Of a DNA stretch of 64,000 nt, positions 33,362-43,361 are shown piece by piece. The notes under the pieces were generated by a model that was not told the origin of the DNA, ran no database searches, and saw nothing but the letters and a program-made list of their open reading frames with translations. Both the position numbers and the translations under genes were made by a program. The DNA lies in the NCBI RefSeq assembly GCF_003935375.1, contig NZ_RHQM01000001.1:328041-392040 (forward strand), in the 5' to 3' direction. Every line of letters starts with the position of its first letter. Position 1 is the stretch's first letter. This DNA comes from Stutzerimonas xanthomarina. Its GTDB lineage: Bacteria > Pseudomonadota > Gammaproteobacteria > Pseudomonadales > Pseudomonadaceae.

Positions 33362-34225
33362 CTACGCCACCTCATGCCCGCGGGCCGCTTCGCTCAGGTA
33401 GAACCAGGCGGGGCGGTCCAGCTCCAATTCGACGCCCTGCAGCGCCTCCTCGATCCGTACCCAGCGCAGGCTGCCGAGGATCGGCAACGGGCGGCCGGGC
33501 AATTCCCGAAGCCAGGCCAGTGCCACCTGATTGGCCGTTGCGCCCAGATCGGCGGCGACCTCACTGAGTGCGCTGCACAAGCGCTCACCGAAGCGTCCTC
33601 CGCCCATGGGCGACCAGGCCAGCACTTGCAGGCCCGCGGCCTGCAAGGCATGCAAACCGCCGTTCCATACCCCGTGCTGGGCTTGCAGCGAGAGTTCGAT
33701 CTGGTTGCAGCGCAGTGGCACGCGCTGCGCCAGCGCCTGGCAGTGCAACACCTCTGCGTTGGACAGGCCGACCCAGCCCACCTTGCCGCTGGCGATCAGC
33801 TCGTTCAGCGTGTCGGCCACCTCGTCGACCTGCAGCAGCGGGTCCGGGCGATGCAGCAGAAAGCCGTCGAGCCGCTCGACACCCAGCCGCGTCAGGCTGC
33901 CGTCCACCGCTTGGCGCAGATAGCGAGCACTGGTGTCGTAGTGCTTGACCCGCCAGCGCGAGCATTCCTGCCCGGCCGGCACGATATCGGCCTTGCCGAT
34001 GATCTGCAGGCGCTGGCGCAGCCCCGGTGCCAGGCGCAAGGCCGCACCGAAGTGCGCCTCGCAGCGCCCGCCAGCATAGATATCGGCATGGTCGAAGCCG
34101 TTCAGCCCGCGCTCGACGCAGCGTTCGATGAACGCCAGCAGTGCCTGGGGTTCACCCAGCTCGGGGTATTCCAGCAGGCGCATCATGCCCAGCAACAGCG
34201 GCTGGGCGAGCACTGGCGAGGCCAT
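33362..34225 (-). CDS. Aldo/keto reductase (YdhF-like)
   Basis: 287-residue TIM-barrel NADPH oxidoreductase. Catalytic tetrad candidates are Asp and Tyr in GFDHADIYAGG (about residues 42-48), Lys in IIGKADI and His in FLLHRPDP. The C-terminal NADPH-binding part is ILGSLRWVRIEEAL. Substrate unknown. It follows gapN by 12 nt as the last gene of the zwf-pgl-eda-gapN group, so it may act on a sugar-derived carbonyl, which is an inference from context only. Confidence 0.88.
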   Translation of the reverse strand: MASPVLAQPLLLGMMRLLEYPELGEPQALLAFIERCVERGLNGFDHADIYAGGRCEAHFGAALRLAPGLRQRLQIIGKADIVPAGQECSRWRVKHYDTSARYLRQAVDGSLTRLGVERLDGFLLHRPDPLLQVDEVADTLNELIASGKVGWVGLSNAEVLHCQALAQRVPLRCNQIELSLQAQHGVWNGGLHALQAAGLQVLAWSPMGGGRFGERLCSALSEVAADLGATANQVALAWLRELPGRPLPILGSLRWVRIEEALQGVELELDRPAWFYLSEAARGHEVA

Positions 34226-34237
34226 GGCTAGACTCCG

Positions 34238-35866
34238 TCAGAAGATGTAATCGGTGGTCAGGAAGCCCGAGCGACGCTCCCGGATGATGGTGTCAACCAG
34301 CTGCTTGTTGGCCTCGTTGAAACGGGTCGCCACCAGGGTGCGGATGGAGAACACACGCAGGGCGTCATGTACCGACAGCGTGCCTTCGGCGGAATTCTTG
34401 CGGCCGTTGAACGGATAACTATCCGGCCCGCGCTGGCACTGGGCATTGATGTTGATGCGACCGACCTGGTTGACGAAGGCATCGACCAGCTCGCCGACCT
34501 GCGCCGGATCGTTGCCGAAGATCGACAGTTGCTGGCCGTAGTCGGAGGCAGTCACATAGTCGATCACTTCCTGCAGGTCGCGGTACGGCACTACGGGCAC
34601 CAGCGGGCCGAACTGCTCTTCGTGATAGACACGCATGGACGAATCCACCGGGCTCAGCACCGCCGGATGAAAGAAGGTCTGGTGCGACTCGCCACCGCCG
34701 GCGTTGATCACCCGCGCACCCTTGGCCACGGCGTCTTCGAGCACGGCATGCAGATAATCGGTCTTGCCCGGCTCGGGCAGCGGCGTCAGCGCGACGCCGG
34801 GCTCCCAGGGCATGCCCGGCTTGAGCGCGTTGACCCGCGCAGCGAAGCGTTCGAGGAAACCATCGAGCACCGCCTCATGCACGAAAAGAATCTTCAGCGC
34901 GGTGCAGCGCTGGCCGTTGAACGACAGCGCGCCGGTCACGGCCTCTTCTACCGCATTGTCCAGATCGACCTGCGGCAGGACGATGCCCGGATTCTTCGCG
35001 TCCAGCCCCAGCGCGGCGCGCAGGCGGTGCGGGCGCGGGTGCAGTTTCTTCAAGTCGGCGGCGCCCTTGTGCGTGCCGATAAAGGCGAACACGTCGATCT
35101 TGCCGCTGGCCATCAGTGCGCTGACCGTCTCGCGACCGCGACCGTAGATGACGTTGATGACGCCAGCCGGGAAGCTGTCGCGGAAGGCTTCGAGCAGCGG
35201 ATGTACCAGCAGCACACCGAACTTGGCCGGTTTGAACACCACGGTGTTGCCCATGATCAGCGCCGGGATCAGCGTGGTGAAGGTCTCGTTGAGTGGATAG
35301 TTGTACGGCCCCATGCACAGCGCCACGCCCATCGGCACCCGACGGATCTGCCCCAACGTACCCTGCTCCAGTTCGAAGCGGCTGGAGCTACGGTCCAGCT
35401 CCTTCAGTGCGTGAATGGTGTCGACGATGTAATCGCAGGTGCGATCGAACTCCTTCTCGGAGTCCTTGAGGTTCTTGCCGATCTCCCACATCAGCAGCTT
35501 GACCACCGCCTCGCGCTGTTCGCGCATGCGCGCCAGAAAGCTCTCGACATGGGCAATGCGCTCGGCCACGCGCATGGTCGGCCAGGCACCGCGACCGTAG
35601 TCATAGGCGGCGACAGCGGCGTCCAGCGCACGCAGCGCGGCGTCGGCATCCAGCAGCGGCGTACTGCCAAGGACTACCTGGCGCTCGCTGCCGTCCGCCT
35701 CACGCAGGAACACCGGGCTGCGTACCTCGGCCAAAGGACCGTCCCAGTTCATCAGCTCGCCATCGACCAGATAATCGCGCTGCGTAACCGGTGCATCCGG
35801 CCGATAGGCTTCGGGAATCTCATCCAGACGGGGGAAAAGCTCGGAAAGCGGGCGCGCGTTGCTCAT
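34238..35866 (-). CDS. gapN: NADP-dependent glyceraldehyde-3-phosphate dehydrogenase (GapN-type aldehyde dehydrogenase)
   Basis: 542-residue aldehyde dehydrogenase superfamily protein. N-terminal cofactor domain with PYNYPLNETF and FKPAKFG, catalytic Cys in NGQRCTALKI and a general-base Glu region (LGLDAKNPGIV). GapN oxidises G3P straight to 3-phosphoglycerate, making NADPH without ATP. ATG at 35864-35866 with GGAGG upstream; the longer frame overlaps eda and lacks similarity. Location behind eda supplies the G3P released by KDPG aldolase. Substrate assignment is from family resemblance and neighbours. Confidence 0.86.
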   Translation of the reverse strand: MSNARPLSELFPRLDEIPEAYRPDAPVTQRDYLVDGELMNWDGPLAEVRSPVFLREADGSERQVVLGSTPLLDADAALRALDAAVAAYDYGRGAWPTMRVAERIAHVESFLARMREQREAVVKLLMWEIGKNLKDSEKEFDRTCDYIVDTIHALKELDRSSSRFELEQGTLGQIRRVPMGVALCMGPYNYPLNETFTTLIPALIMGNTVVFKPAKFGVLLVHPLLEAFRDSFPAGVINVIYGRGRETVSALMASGKIDVFAFIGTHKGAADLKKLHPRPHRLRAALGLDAKNPGIVLPQVDLDNAVEEAVTGALSFNGQRCTALKILFVHEAVLDGFLERFAARVNALKPGMPWEPGVALTPLPEPGKTDYLHAVLEDAVAKGARVINAGGGESHQTFFHPAVLSPVDSSMRVYHEEQFGPLVPVVPYRDLQEVIDYVTASDYGQQLSIFGNDPAQVGELVDAFVNQVGRININAQCQRGPDSYPFNGRKNSAEGTLSVHDALRVFSIRTLVATRFNEANKQLVDTIIRERRSGFLTTDYIF

Positions 35867-35936
35867 GCAACCTCCAGGTAGCGAGAAGATGGTGAAAGAG
35901 GCGGCGGCCCTTCGCCCGCCGCAGGGGATGGGACTG

Positions 35937-36674
35937 TTACAGCTCGCGCTGCTCGGCACGCTCGGCGCGCAGGTCGAAGTCACGTGGCAGCTCGGCCGCC
36001 GGTGCACTGTCCAGCGCCTGCAGGGCCTGGCGCGTGGCGCTTTCGATGGCGGCCCAGTCGCCGGCACGCACGGCCTTGGCATCGACCATCCAGGTGCCGC
36101 CGACACACATCACATTGGTCAGGGCGAGGTAGTCCCGCGCGTTGCGCGCATTGACGCCACCGGTCGGGCAGAAGCGGATGTCACCGAACGGCCCGCCCAG
36201 CGCCTTGAGTGCTGCCACGCCGCCGCAGATCTCGGCGGGGAACAGCTTGAAGCGGCGATAGCCCATGGCGTAGCCGAGCATGATTTCCGAAGCACTGGCG
36301 ACGCCCGGCAGCAGCGGCAGCGGCCCTTGCAACGCGGCCTCGAGCAGCGCCGGGGTGCTGCCGGGCGAGACGATGAACTGCGCCCCGGCGGCCTCGGCCT
36401 GCTCCAGCATGTTGGCGTCGAGCACGGTGCCGGCGCCGACGATCAGCTCCGGGCGCTGCTCGCGCAGCAGGCGAATCGCGCCAAGGCCCAGCGCCGAACG
36501 CAGGGTGATTTCCAGCACGCGCAGGCCGCCGGCGGCCAGAGCATCGGCCAGCGGCAGGATGTCCGCCTCACGTTCGATGGTGATCACCGGCAGGATGCGC
36601 GCGGCGCTGCACCACTGGTCGATCAGGGCGATCTTGTCGGTCATGGCGTCGACGCTGGTTTGGATAGATGTCAT
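35937..36674 (-). CDS. eda: KDPG aldolase (2-keto-3-deoxy-6-phosphogluconate aldolase)
   Basis: 245-residue class I aldolase splitting KDPG into pyruvate and G3P in the Entner-Doudoroff pathway. Motifs: LPVITIE, LEITLRSALGL with the catalytic Glu, VGAGTV, and the Schiff-base lysine in FKLFPAEICGG, then FCPTGGV. Slightly longer than E. coli Eda at both ends. AGGA lies 8 nt before the ATG. Operon order zwf-pgl-eda is classic for Pseudomonas. Confidence 0.96.
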   Translation of the reverse strand: MTSIQTSVDAMTDKIALIDQWCSAARILPVITIEREADILPLADALAAGGLRVLEITLRSALGLGAIRLLREQRPELIVGAGTVLDANMLEQAEAAGAQFIVSPGSTPALLEAALQGPLPLLPGVASASEIMLGYAMGYRRFKLFPAEICGGVAALKALGGPFGDIRFCPTGGVNARNARDYLALTNVMCVGGTWMVDAKAVRAGDWAAIESATRQALQALDSAPAAELPRDFDLRAERAEQREL

Positions 36675-36692
36675 GGAAAATTCCTTGCGGCC

Positions 36693-37406
36693 TCAGGGGC
36701 ACCAGTAGATTTCGAGGGGACGGGCGAGGAAGGCGCGAATCGGCATCGCTTCGTAGGGCTCGCCAGCCAAGGCCTGATTGAGCGTGGCCAGCTTGCCGCG
36801 ACCATGCAGGGCGAGCAGCGTCAGCCGCGCGCTGGCCAGCAGCGCCAGGGTCATGCTCAGGCGCTGGCGCGGCACAGTCGGCGCCTGCATCGGCAGGCAG
36901 CGCCGCGTGCCACGCGGGTCGAGCGCCTGCTGCAGATTCGGGCTGTCGGGGAACAGCGAGGCGGTGTGGCCGTCTTCACCCATGCCCAGCACCAGCACGT
37001 CGATTGGCGGCAGTTCAGCCAATACGGCATCGGCACGATCAGCGGCCTGCTTGAGGCTTGTCGCGCTCTGGTAGAGGCCGACCAGGCGCGCCGCGGCGGC
37101 CGGCCCCTGCAGCAGGTGGCGACGTAGCAGGCCTTCGTTGCTGTCGGGATGGCTGACCGGCACCCAGCGCTCGTCAGCGAGGCTGACGGTGACTTTGCCC
37201 CAATCCAGTTCCTGCTGCGCTAGGCGCTCGAAGAAGGCGATCGGGCTACGGCCGCCGGACACCACCAGGGTCGCCGCACCGCGCTCGGCAATCGCGCCGC
37301 GCAGGGCATTGCTCACGGTCAGCGCCAGTTCGCCGGCCAGCTGCTCGGCGTCACCAAGGCTGAAACCGAGAGTCTGCACCGGCAGATCGAGATTAGAGAT
37401 CGTCAT
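36693..37406 (-). CDS. pgl: 6-phosphogluconolactonase
   Basis: 237 residues of the DevB/Pgl type, hydrolysing 6-phosphogluconolactone. Motifs [12 protein letters not shown] (substrate phosphate), LADERWVP and [16 protein letters not shown]. The ATG at 37404-37406 is chosen for the AGGAG 8 nt upstream; it overlaps the zwf 3' end by 14 nt. Coupled with zwf for NADPH generation and Entner-Doudoroff entry. Confidence 0.95.
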   Translation of the reverse strand: MTISNLDLPVQTLGFSLGDAEQLAGELALTVSNALRGAIAERGAATLVVSGGRSPIAFFERLAQQELDWGKVTVSLADERWVPVSHPDSNEGLLRRHLLQGPAAAARLVGLYQSATSLKQAADRADAVLAELPPIDVLVLGMGEDGHTASLFPDSPNLQQALDPRGTRRCLPMQAPTVPRQRLSMTLALLASARLTLLALHGRGKLATLNQALAGEPYEAMPIRAFLARPLEIYWCP

Positions 37407-38862
37407 ACCAACTCCTGCCATCACGGCTGATCAGGGCAATCGAGGCAGCCGGTCCCCAGCTGCCTGCTGCGTAAGGTTTGGGTGGGGCGCCGACGCGCTG
37501 CCAGCCGTCGATCAGCTGGTCGCACCACTTCCAGGCGTATTCGATTTCGTCCTTGCGCACGAAGAGGTTCTGGTTGCCCTTCATCACTTCCAGCAACAGC
37601 CGCTCGTAGGCGTCGGGGATGCGCGGGCTTTTGTAGGTTTCCGAGAAATTCAGCTGCAGCGGGCCGCTGCGCAGCTGCATGCCCTTGTCCAGGCCCTGGT
37701 CCTTGGTCATCACCAGCAGCGAGATGCCCTCCTGCGGCTGCAGGCGGATGATCAGCTTGTTGCCGATCAGCTGGCGCTGCTCCGGGGCAAAGATGTAGTG
37801 CGGCGGAGCCTTGAAGTGGATAACGATCTGCGACAGCTTCTGCGGCATGCGCTTGCCGGTACGCAGGTAGAACGGCACGCCGGCCCAGCGCCAGTTACAG
37901 ATTTCCGCCCGCAGCGCGACGAAGGTTTCGGTGTCGCTCTGGGTGTTGGAGTTTTCTTCCTCCAGATAGCCCGGTACGTGGCGGCCGAGGATGCTGCCGG
38001 CGACGTACTGGCCGCGCACCAGCTGCTGACCAAGATTCTCCGGTGCAATCGGCGCCAGCGCCTTGAGCACCTTGACCTTCTCGTCGCGGATGCTGTCGGC
38101 CGAGAGGTCGCTGGGCGGGTCCATGGCGATCAGGCAGAGCAGCTGCAACAGGTGGTTCTGGATCATGTCGCGCAGCTGGCCGGCCTGGTCGAAGTAGCCC
38201 CAGCGGCCTTCGATGCCGACGGTTTCGGCAACGGTGATCTCCACGTGGGAGATGTGATTCTGGTTCCACTGGGTTTCGAACAGGCTGTTGGCGAAACGCA
38301 GGGCGATCAGGTTCTGCACCGTGTCCTTGCCCAGGTAATGGTCGATGCGATAGGTGCGGTCTTCCGGGAAGAAGCGCGCCACCGCGTCGTTCACTTCGCG
38401 GGACGACTCCAGGTCGTGGCCGATGGGCTTTTCCAGCACTACGCGGGTGCGTTCGGCCAGGCCCGCCTCGGCCAGCCCGGCGCAGATCGCACCGTAGACA
38501 GATGCCGGCGTGGCAAAGAAGGCGACGATGCTATCCGCGTTGCCGGCCTTGTCCGCCAGCGCGGCAAAATCCTCGGCGCGGCGGAAATCCATGCTCAGGT
38601 AGTCCAGGCGCGCCATGAAGCGCTGAAGCACGGCTTCATCGAGGTCGCGTTCGCCGACGTGGCGGCGCAGATGTTCTTCGATCATCGCCAGATGGCTCGC
38701 CGCCTCGCCGCTCTCACGAGCCAGCGCGAGCAGACGCGTTTCGGTTGGCAGCAGACCGGCGCGATCGAGCTGATAGAGCGCGGGAAACAGCTTGCGCAGG
38801 GCCAGATCACCGAGGGCGCCGAACAGCGCCAGGGTGCAGGGTTCGACAGATAGTGGCGTCAT
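37393..38862 (-). CDS. zwf: Glucose-6-phosphate 1-dehydrogenase
   Basis: 489 residues. N-terminal coenzyme fold [20 protein letters not shown] and the catalytic [13 protein letters not shown] motif (about residue 175) are intact. It oxidises glucose-6-P to the lactone with NAD(P)+. First gene of the zwf-pgl-eda-gapN cluster, divergent from hexR, with a HexR-type operator 66 nt upstream. The translation start region has no strong Shine-Dalgarno but carries AAGAACAA just ahead of the ATG. Confidence 0.97.
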   Translation of the reverse strand: MTPLSVEPCTLALFGALGDLALRKLFPALYQLDRAGLLPTETRLLALARESGEAASHLAMIEEHLRRHVGERDLDEAVLQRFMARLDYLSMDFRRAEDFAALADKAGNADSIVAFFATPASVYGAICAGLAEAGLAERTRVVLEKPIGHDLESSREVNDAVARFFPEDRTYRIDHYLGKDTVQNLIALRFANSLFETQWNQNHISHVEITVAETVGIEGRWGYFDQAGQLRDMIQNHLLQLLCLIAMDPPSDLSADSIRDEKVKVLKALAPIAPENLGQQLVRGQYVAGSILGRHVPGYLEEENSNTQSDTETFVALRAEICNWRWAGVPFYLRTGKRMPQKLSQIVIHFKAPPHYIFAPEQRQLIGNKLIIRLQPQEGISLLVMTKDQGLDKGMQLRSGPLQLNFSETYKSPRIPDAYERLLLEVMKGNQNLFVRKDEIEYAWKWCDQLIDGWQRVGAPPKPYAAGSWGPAASIALISRDGRSWYDDL

Positions 38863-38867
38863 GATGT

Positions 38868-38875
38868 TTGTTCTT
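38868..38875 (-). promoter_or_regulatory. Candidate Crc/Hfq target (CA motif) at the zwf start
   Basis: The mRNA reads AAGAACAA, an exact AAnAAnAA match, 5-13 nt before the zwf ATG where the ribosome binds. In Pseudomonas such A-rich motifs let Hfq/Crc block translation during catabolite repression. The motif is short, so chance occurrence cannot be excluded. Confidence 0.45.
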
Positions 38876-38927
38876 CTACTAAAACTGCACTATGAATACA
38901 CGGCGATGCCCTGTTATTCAAGTTCAA

Positions 38928-38946
38928 TGTAGTAATAAAAACAACA
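38928..38946. promoter_or_regulatory. HexR operator upstream of zwf
   Basis: TGTAGTAATAAAAACAACA is an imperfect dyad (TGTwGT-N7-ACwACA) close to the HexR consensus TTGT-N7/8-ACAA. It lies between the divergent zwf and hexR genes, so HexR could control both; KDPG relieves HexR binding in Pseudomonas putida. Confidence 0.65.
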
Positions 38947-39033
38947 TTTACTGCAAAACAAGATTCCTATGGTCGCTCCGCATCTCGCTCAGTAGCATAG
39001 GCCACCCCTTTGGCAAGCCGCATCAGGACCGAC

Positions 39034-39903
39034 ATGGACCGCGTACACAACCTGCTCGAGCAGATCCAGCGCCGCATCGAAGACCTCAACAAGGCCGAGC
39101 GCAAGGTCGCCGAGGTGATCCTGCGCAATCCGCAGCAGGCGACCCGCTTCAGCATCGCCACCCTGGCGCAGACCGCGCAGGTCAGCGAACCGACAGTGAA
39201 TCGCTTCTGTCGCTCGTTCGGCGTCAGCGGCTATCCGGAACTGAAGATGCAACTGGCGCAGAGCCTGGCCAGCGGCGCCGCCTACGTCAGCCAGGCGGTG
39301 GAGCCCGACGACGGTCCGGCGGAATACACGCGCAAGATCTTCGGCTCGGCCATCGCCTCGCTGGACAGCGCCTGCCAGAGCCTCGATCCGCAACTGGTCA
39401 GCCGCGCCGTCGACCTGATGATCCAGGCCCGGCAGATCCACTTCTTCGGCCTCGGCGCATCAGCCTCGGTGGCGCTGGATGCGCAGCACAAATTCTTCCG
39501 CTTCAACCTGGCAGTGACCGCGCATTCGGACGTGCTGATGCAGCGCATGCTGGCCTCGGTGGCGCATACCGGCGAGCTGTTCGTGATCATTTCCTACACC
39601 GGGCGCACCCGCGAACTGGTAGAGGTGGCGCGCATCGCCCGACAGAACGGCGCCTCGGTACTCGGCCTGACCGCCGCCGGCTCACCGCTGGCACAGGCCA
39701 GCACGCTAAGCCTGAACATCCCGCTGCCCGAGGACACCGACATCTACATGCCGATGACCTCGCGCATCATCCAGCTCACCGTACTCGACGTGCTCGCCAC
39801 CGGCATGACCCTGCGCCGCGGCGTGGATTTCCAGCCGCACCTGCGCAAGGTAAAGGAAAGCCTTAATGCCAGCCGTTATCCGGCAGACGAAGAGCCGAGC
39901 TGA
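39034..39903 (+). CDS. hexR: Transcriptional repressor HexR (RpiR family)
   Basis: 289 residues: N-terminal RpiR-type helix-turn-helix ([25 protein letters not shown]) and C-terminal SIS sugar-phosphate domain ([31 protein letters not shown]). HexR senses KDPG and represses zwf, edd and gap operons. The ATG at 39034 ([11 protein letters not shown]) matches the family start; 8 extra residues upstream are possible. Divergent from zwf and convergent with glk. Confidence 0.95.
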   Translation: MDRVHNLLEQIQRRIEDLNKAERKVAEVILRNPQQATRFSIATLAQTAQVSEPTVNRFCRSFGVSGYPELKMQLAQSLASGAAYVSQAVEPDDGPAEYTRKIFGSAIASLDSACQSLDPQLVSRAVDLMIQARQIHFFGLGASASVALDAQHKFFRFNLAVTAHSDVLMQRMLASVAHTGELFVIISYTGRTRELVEVARIARQNGASVLGLTAAGSPLAQASTLSLNIPLPEDTDIYMPMTSRIIQLTVLDVLATGMTLRRGVDFQPHLRKVKESLNASRYPADEEPS

Positions 39904-39925
39904 GGCAATCGCGCCGGCATGAGAC

Positions 39926-39953
39926 GCCGGATGTTGCTATAACAACATCCGGC
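39926..39953. terminator. Bidirectional terminator between hexR and glk
   Basis: Perfect 11-bp stem GCCGGATGTTG / CAACATCCGGC with a 6-nt loop, sitting 23 nt after the hexR stop and 27 nt before the glk stop codon. Confidence 0.75.
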
Positions 39954-39979
39954 CGCCACATATCCGAAAAAGCACCCGA

Positions 39980-40939
39980 TCAGCGTGCCAGCGCCTGTTC
40001 CAGCGCCACACCGGCGCCCTCCAGCCCCGGATAGTCAGCGGTGACCAGCCACACCGGCACATCGCCGAGATAGCCGCTCATGGAACCCTTGCTGGCGAAG
40101 CCTCGGGCGAAACCGCTGGCCGCGAAAAAATCGGCGAAACGCGGCACCACACCACCGACGATATACACCCCACCGCGCGCGCCGAGCGTGAGCACGTTGT
40201 TGCCGGCGACCCGGCCGAGCCACACGCAGAACTGCTCCAGGGTCGCCACCGCCACATGATCGCCCGCGAGCGCGGCCGCGGTGACTTCAGCCGGCGAAGC
40301 CAGTCGCGGCGACAAACCGGCCAGGGCACAGACCGCCCGGTAGAGCAGCAACAGGCCACCGCCGCTGAGCACGTCTTCGGCACGCACATGGCCAAGCTGA
40401 GCAAACAGCATCTGCCACAGCGCCGCCTCGTGCGCATCCGCCACGGGCAGATCGACGTGCCCGCCCTCCCCCGGCAACCCACGCCAGTCGCCACCGCCCA
40501 AGGGCATCAACGCGGCGACGCCAAGCCCGGTGCCCGGCCCGATGACCAGCGCTGGCGCATCCGCCTCGGCCGCGCCAGCACAGATCAGGCGCCGCCCCGC
40601 TTCGCCCACCCGCGTCATGCCCAGCGCCATCGCGGCGAAGTCATTGATCAGCAGCAGCTCGTCCAACTGCAGGGCGCCACAGAAATCGCGGCGCGTCAGC
40701 CGCCAGTGATTGTTGGTGAAGGTGAACTGCTCGCCCTTGACCGGCCCGGCGCAGGCCAGACAGGCCGCCTCGACGCTGCCCGGCGCCAACCCGAGAGATG
40801 CCAGGTAATACTCAACCGCCGTTTCGGGCGTGACGAAATCCGCTGTCGCCAGCACCCGCACCGACTCCAGCCGCGAGTCGCGCCACAATGCGAAGCGCGC
40901 ATTGGTCCCGCCGATATCCCCGACCAGCGCCAGCGTCAT
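39980..40939 (-). CDS. glk: Glucokinase
   Basis: 319 residues of the bacterial ROK-unrelated Glk family: [16 protein letters not shown] (ATP phosphate loop) at the N-terminus, [12 protein letters not shown] with the catalytic Asp, [13 protein letters not shown] and EGGHVDLPV. It phosphorylates glucose to feed zwf. Start overlaps edd by 4 nt (ATGA). In other pseudomonads the glk gene is followed by gltR/gltS regulators; here it instead meets hexR, so that two-component pair is absent. Confidence 0.95.
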   Translation of the reverse strand: MTLALVGDIGGTNARFALWRDSRLESVRVLATADFVTPETAVEYYLASLGLAPGSVEAACLACAGPVKGEQFTFTNNHWRLTRRDFCGALQLDELLLINDFAAMALGMTRVGEAGRRLICAGAAEADAPALVIGPGTGLGVAALMPLGGGDWRGLPGEGGHVDLPVADAHEAALWQMLFAQLGHVRAEDVLSGGGLLLLYRAVCALAGLSPRLASPAEVTAAALAGDHVAVATLEQFCVWLGRVAGNNVLTLGARGGVYIVGGVVPRFADFFAASGFARGFASKGSMSGYLGDVPVWLVTADYPGLEGAGVALEQALAR

Positions 40940-42762
40940 CGCAGCGCCTCCAGCCCGGCCGTAAACACGCTGGCGCCCTGCTCGGCGGAGCTGAACGCCG
41001 CCCGCATGAAGCCGAACAGCTCGCGCCCACAGCCCTGCACGCTCGCAGCCGGCGCAGCAACAGGCGACCGGTCGGCCAGCTCGGCGGCATCGACCAGCAC
41101 CTCGAGCACGCCTGTCTGCCCATCCACGCGCAGCAGATCGCCGTCACGCACGCGCGCCAGCGGGCCGCCATCGATTGCCTCCGGGCACACATGGATCGCC
41201 GCCGGCACCTTGCCCGACGCACCGGACATGCGCCCGTCGGTGACCAGCGCGACCTTGAAGCCGCGGTCCTGCAACAGACCGAGATAGGGCGTCAGCTTGT
41301 GCAACTCGGGCATGCCGTTGGCGCGCGGCCCCTGGAAGCGCACCACCGCAACGACATCGCGCTCCAGCTCGCCCGCCTTGAATGCCTCGACCAGCTCCAG
41401 CTGATCGGCAAAGACCCGCGCCGGCGCCTCCACGACGCGATGCTCGGGCGCCACGGCAGATACCTTCATCACGCCACGCCCGAGATTGCCGCTCATCACC
41501 CGCAGCCCGCCTTCGGCCGAAAACGGCCGCGCCACCGGCCGCAGGATGCTTTCGTCCAGGCTCGCCGCAGCGCCTTCACGCCAAGTCAGCCGACCGTCTT
41601 CGAGGAAGGGCTCCTGGGTGTAGCGATTGAGGCCGCGCCCCATCACGGTATGCACATCCTCATGCAGCAGGCCGGCAGCGAGCAGCTCGCGCACCAGCAG
41701 CGCCACGCCGCCCGCGGCATGGAAGTGATTGATGTCGGCCGAGCCATTGGGATACACACGGGCCAGCGTCGGCACCACGGCGGAAAGGTCGGCCATGTCC
41801 TGCCAGGTCAGCTGAATGCCTGCCGCCTGGGCGATGGCCGGCATGTGCAGGGTGTGGTTGGTCGAGCCGCCGGTGGCATGCAGCGCGACGATGGCGTTGA
41901 CCAGCACGCGCTCGTCGACCAGCTCACCGAGCGGCGTGAAGCTGCCGCCCTGTGGCGTCAGCCGGGTGACCTGGCGCGCGGCCTCGGTGGTCAGCGCATC
42001 GCGCAGCGGCGTGCCCGGGTTGACGAAGGAGGAGCCCGGCAGGTGCAGGCCCATCACCTCCATCAGCATCTGGTTGGTGTTGGCGGTGCCGTAGAAGGTA
42101 CAGGTGCCTGGACTGTGATAGGCCTGCATCTCCGCTGCCAGCAGCTCGTCGCGCCCGGCCTTGCCTTCGGCGTAGCGCTGGCGCACCGCGGCCTTGTCCT
42201 TGTTGGCCAGGCCGGACGGCATCGGCCCGGCCGGCACGAACACGGCGGGCAGATGACCGAAGCGCAACGCACCGATCAGCAGTCCGGGGACGATCTTGTC
42301 GCAGATACCGAGCAGCAGCGCCGCATCGAACAGGTTGTGCGACAGCGCCACCGCGGTGCTCATGGCGATCACCTCGCGACTGGCGATGGCCAGCTCCATG
42401 CCCGGCTCGCCCTGGGTGACGCCGTCACACATCGCCGGCACACCGCCGGCCACCTGCCCCACCGAGCCGATATCGCGCAGCGCCTGGCGCAGACGCTCGG
42501 GATAGTCCTCATAGGGCTGATGCGCCGAGAGCATGTCGTTGTAGGCCGTGACGATGGCGATGTTGGCCGCATCCGGCAGCCGCAGGCGCTGCTTGTCCTG
42601 CGCGCCGCAACCGGCAACGCCATGGGCGAAGTTCGCGCATTGCGCGCCGTTGCGGGCAGGCCCGGCACTGGCAGCGCCGCGAACCATCGCGAGATAGGCT
42701 TCGCGCGTAGGCCGGCTTCGCTCGATCAGGCGCTGGGTGACTTCGACCACTACGGGATGCAT
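40936..42762 (-). CDS. edd: 6-phosphogluconate dehydratase
   Basis: 608-residue [4Fe-4S] dehydratase of the IlvD/Edd family converting 6-phosphogluconate to KDPG. Fe-S ligands appear in [28 protein letters not shown] and [13 protein letters not shown]; the C-terminal [19 protein letters not shown] motif is intact. AGGAGG lies 5 nt before the ATG. The HexR site at 42843-42857 lies 81 nt upstream. Confidence 0.97.
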   Translation of the reverse strand: MHPVVVEVTQRLIERSRPTREAYLAMVRGAASAGPARNGAQCANFAHGVAGCGAQDKQRLRLPDAANIAIVTAYNDMLSAHQPYEDYPERLRQALRDIGSVGQVAGGVPAMCDGVTQGEPGMELAIASREVIAMSTAVALSHNLFDAALLLGICDKIVPGLLIGALRFGHLPAVFVPAGPMPSGLANKDKAAVRQRYAEGKAGRDELLAAEMQAYHSPGTCTFYGTANTNQMLMEVMGLHLPGSSFVNPGTPLRDALTTEAARQVTRLTPQGGSFTPLGELVDERVLVNAIVALHATGGSTNHTLHMPAIAQAAGIQLTWQDMADLSAVVPTLARVYPNGSADINHFHAAGGVALLVRELLAAGLLHEDVHTVMGRGLNRYTQEPFLEDGRLTWREGAAASLDESILRPVARPFSAEGGLRVMSGNLGRGVMKVSAVAPEHRVVEAPARVFADQLELVEAFKAGELERDVVAVVRFQGPRANGMPELHKLTPYLGLLQDRGFKVALVTDGRMSGASGKVPAAIHVCPEAIDGGPLARVRDGDLLRVDGQTGVLEVLVDAAELADRSPVAAPAASVQGCGRELFGFMRAAFSSAEQGASVFTAGLEALR

Positions 42763-42842
42763 GAAAACCTCCTGATTTGTAGTTTTTATAAAAAATCAGG
42801 CGGCATCATAACGACCAGCGGGACGATTTCGAAGAAATATGT

Positions 42843-42857
42843 TTGTTAAAACAACAA
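42843..42857. promoter_or_regulatory. HexR operator upstream of edd
   Basis: The minus strand reads TTGTTGTTTTAACAA, an exact TTGT-N7-ACAA HexR consensus, 81-95 nt upstream of the edd start. It lies just beyond the 3' end of the neighbouring small membrane-protein gene. Confidence 0.72.
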
Positions 42858-42868
42858 AATCACCACCC

Positions 42869-43129
42869 TCAACGACGTAGCAGTTCTAGCTGACGACGTA
42901 GCTGGGCGGCTTGCGCCTTTTCCGCCCGCAGCCCGGAAGTCAACTCAGCCTTGTCCTGCTCCAGGCGCACGATCACCTGACCGAGGCCATCCAGCAGTTC
43001 GCGTAGCACTTCCAGTTCTCGGCATTGGCTCTGCCGGCCCATCCATAGCAGCCAGAGCAGTACCAGTAGCACCAACACGCCGCACAGCGAGGTGCCGATC
43101 AGCAGCCAGGCGAGGCTCATTGCACTCAT
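42869..43129 (-). CDS. Small membrane-anchored coiled-coil protein
   Basis: 86 residues from the ATG at 43127-43129, which has AAAGGAG about 9 nt upstream. One N-terminal helix (AWLLIGTSLCGVLVLLVLLWLLW) is followed by a charged Leu/Glu/Arg-rich coiled coil (ELEVLRELLDGLGQVIVRLEQDK up to LRRQLELLRR). Function unknown; by shape it could be a regulatory membrane peptide. A conspicuous inverted repeat (43206-43231) lies upstream. Confidence 0.7.
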   Translation of the reverse strand: MSAMSLAWLLIGTSLCGVLVLLVLLWLLWMGRQSQCRELEVLRELLDGLGQVIVRLEQDKAELTSGLRAEKAQAAQLRRQLELLRR

Positions 43130-43205
43130 CGTTTCGCTCCTTTGCTTGCGGCGCAATGCCGCTTCCAGAGGCTCAACGATATGTAGCTTATGACGACAGG
43201 TCGAT

Positions 43206-43231
43206 AATGTTTACTTGCACAGGTAAACATT
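43206..43231. promoter_or_regulatory. Operator-like palindrome
   Basis: Perfect 9-bp inverted repeat AATGTTTAC-N8-GTAAACATT, AT-rich against a GC-rich background. It is about 77 nt upstream of the small coiled-coil protein gene and downstream of the MFS exporter gene. The shape suits a dimeric repressor (for example TetR family), but no such regulator gene is next to it. Confidence 0.5.
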
Positions 43232-43361
43232 TGCAGCAGGTCATTGCCGCCATCTGCTAGTGAAGGACGGCTATGGACCACGCAGGCCGCCCGGCGATGT
43301 GCCAGCATGACGCAGAGCCACTGCGACCACCTGTCGTGATTCCTTACAGGTCGACAGAGGA

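Noticed and set aside
34367..35881. 504-residue open frame antisense to gapN
   Set aside because: Complement-frame artefact over an intact gapN.
39926..39953. Palindrome as a HexR operator
   Set aside because: It contains GTTG...CAAC, but the perfect 11-bp GC-rich stem between convergent stop codons is better explained as a terminator.
37138..42849. Long plus-strand frames over zwf and edd/glk (571 and 653 codons)
   Set aside because: They are mirror frames of well-recognised ED-pathway genes on the minus strand.
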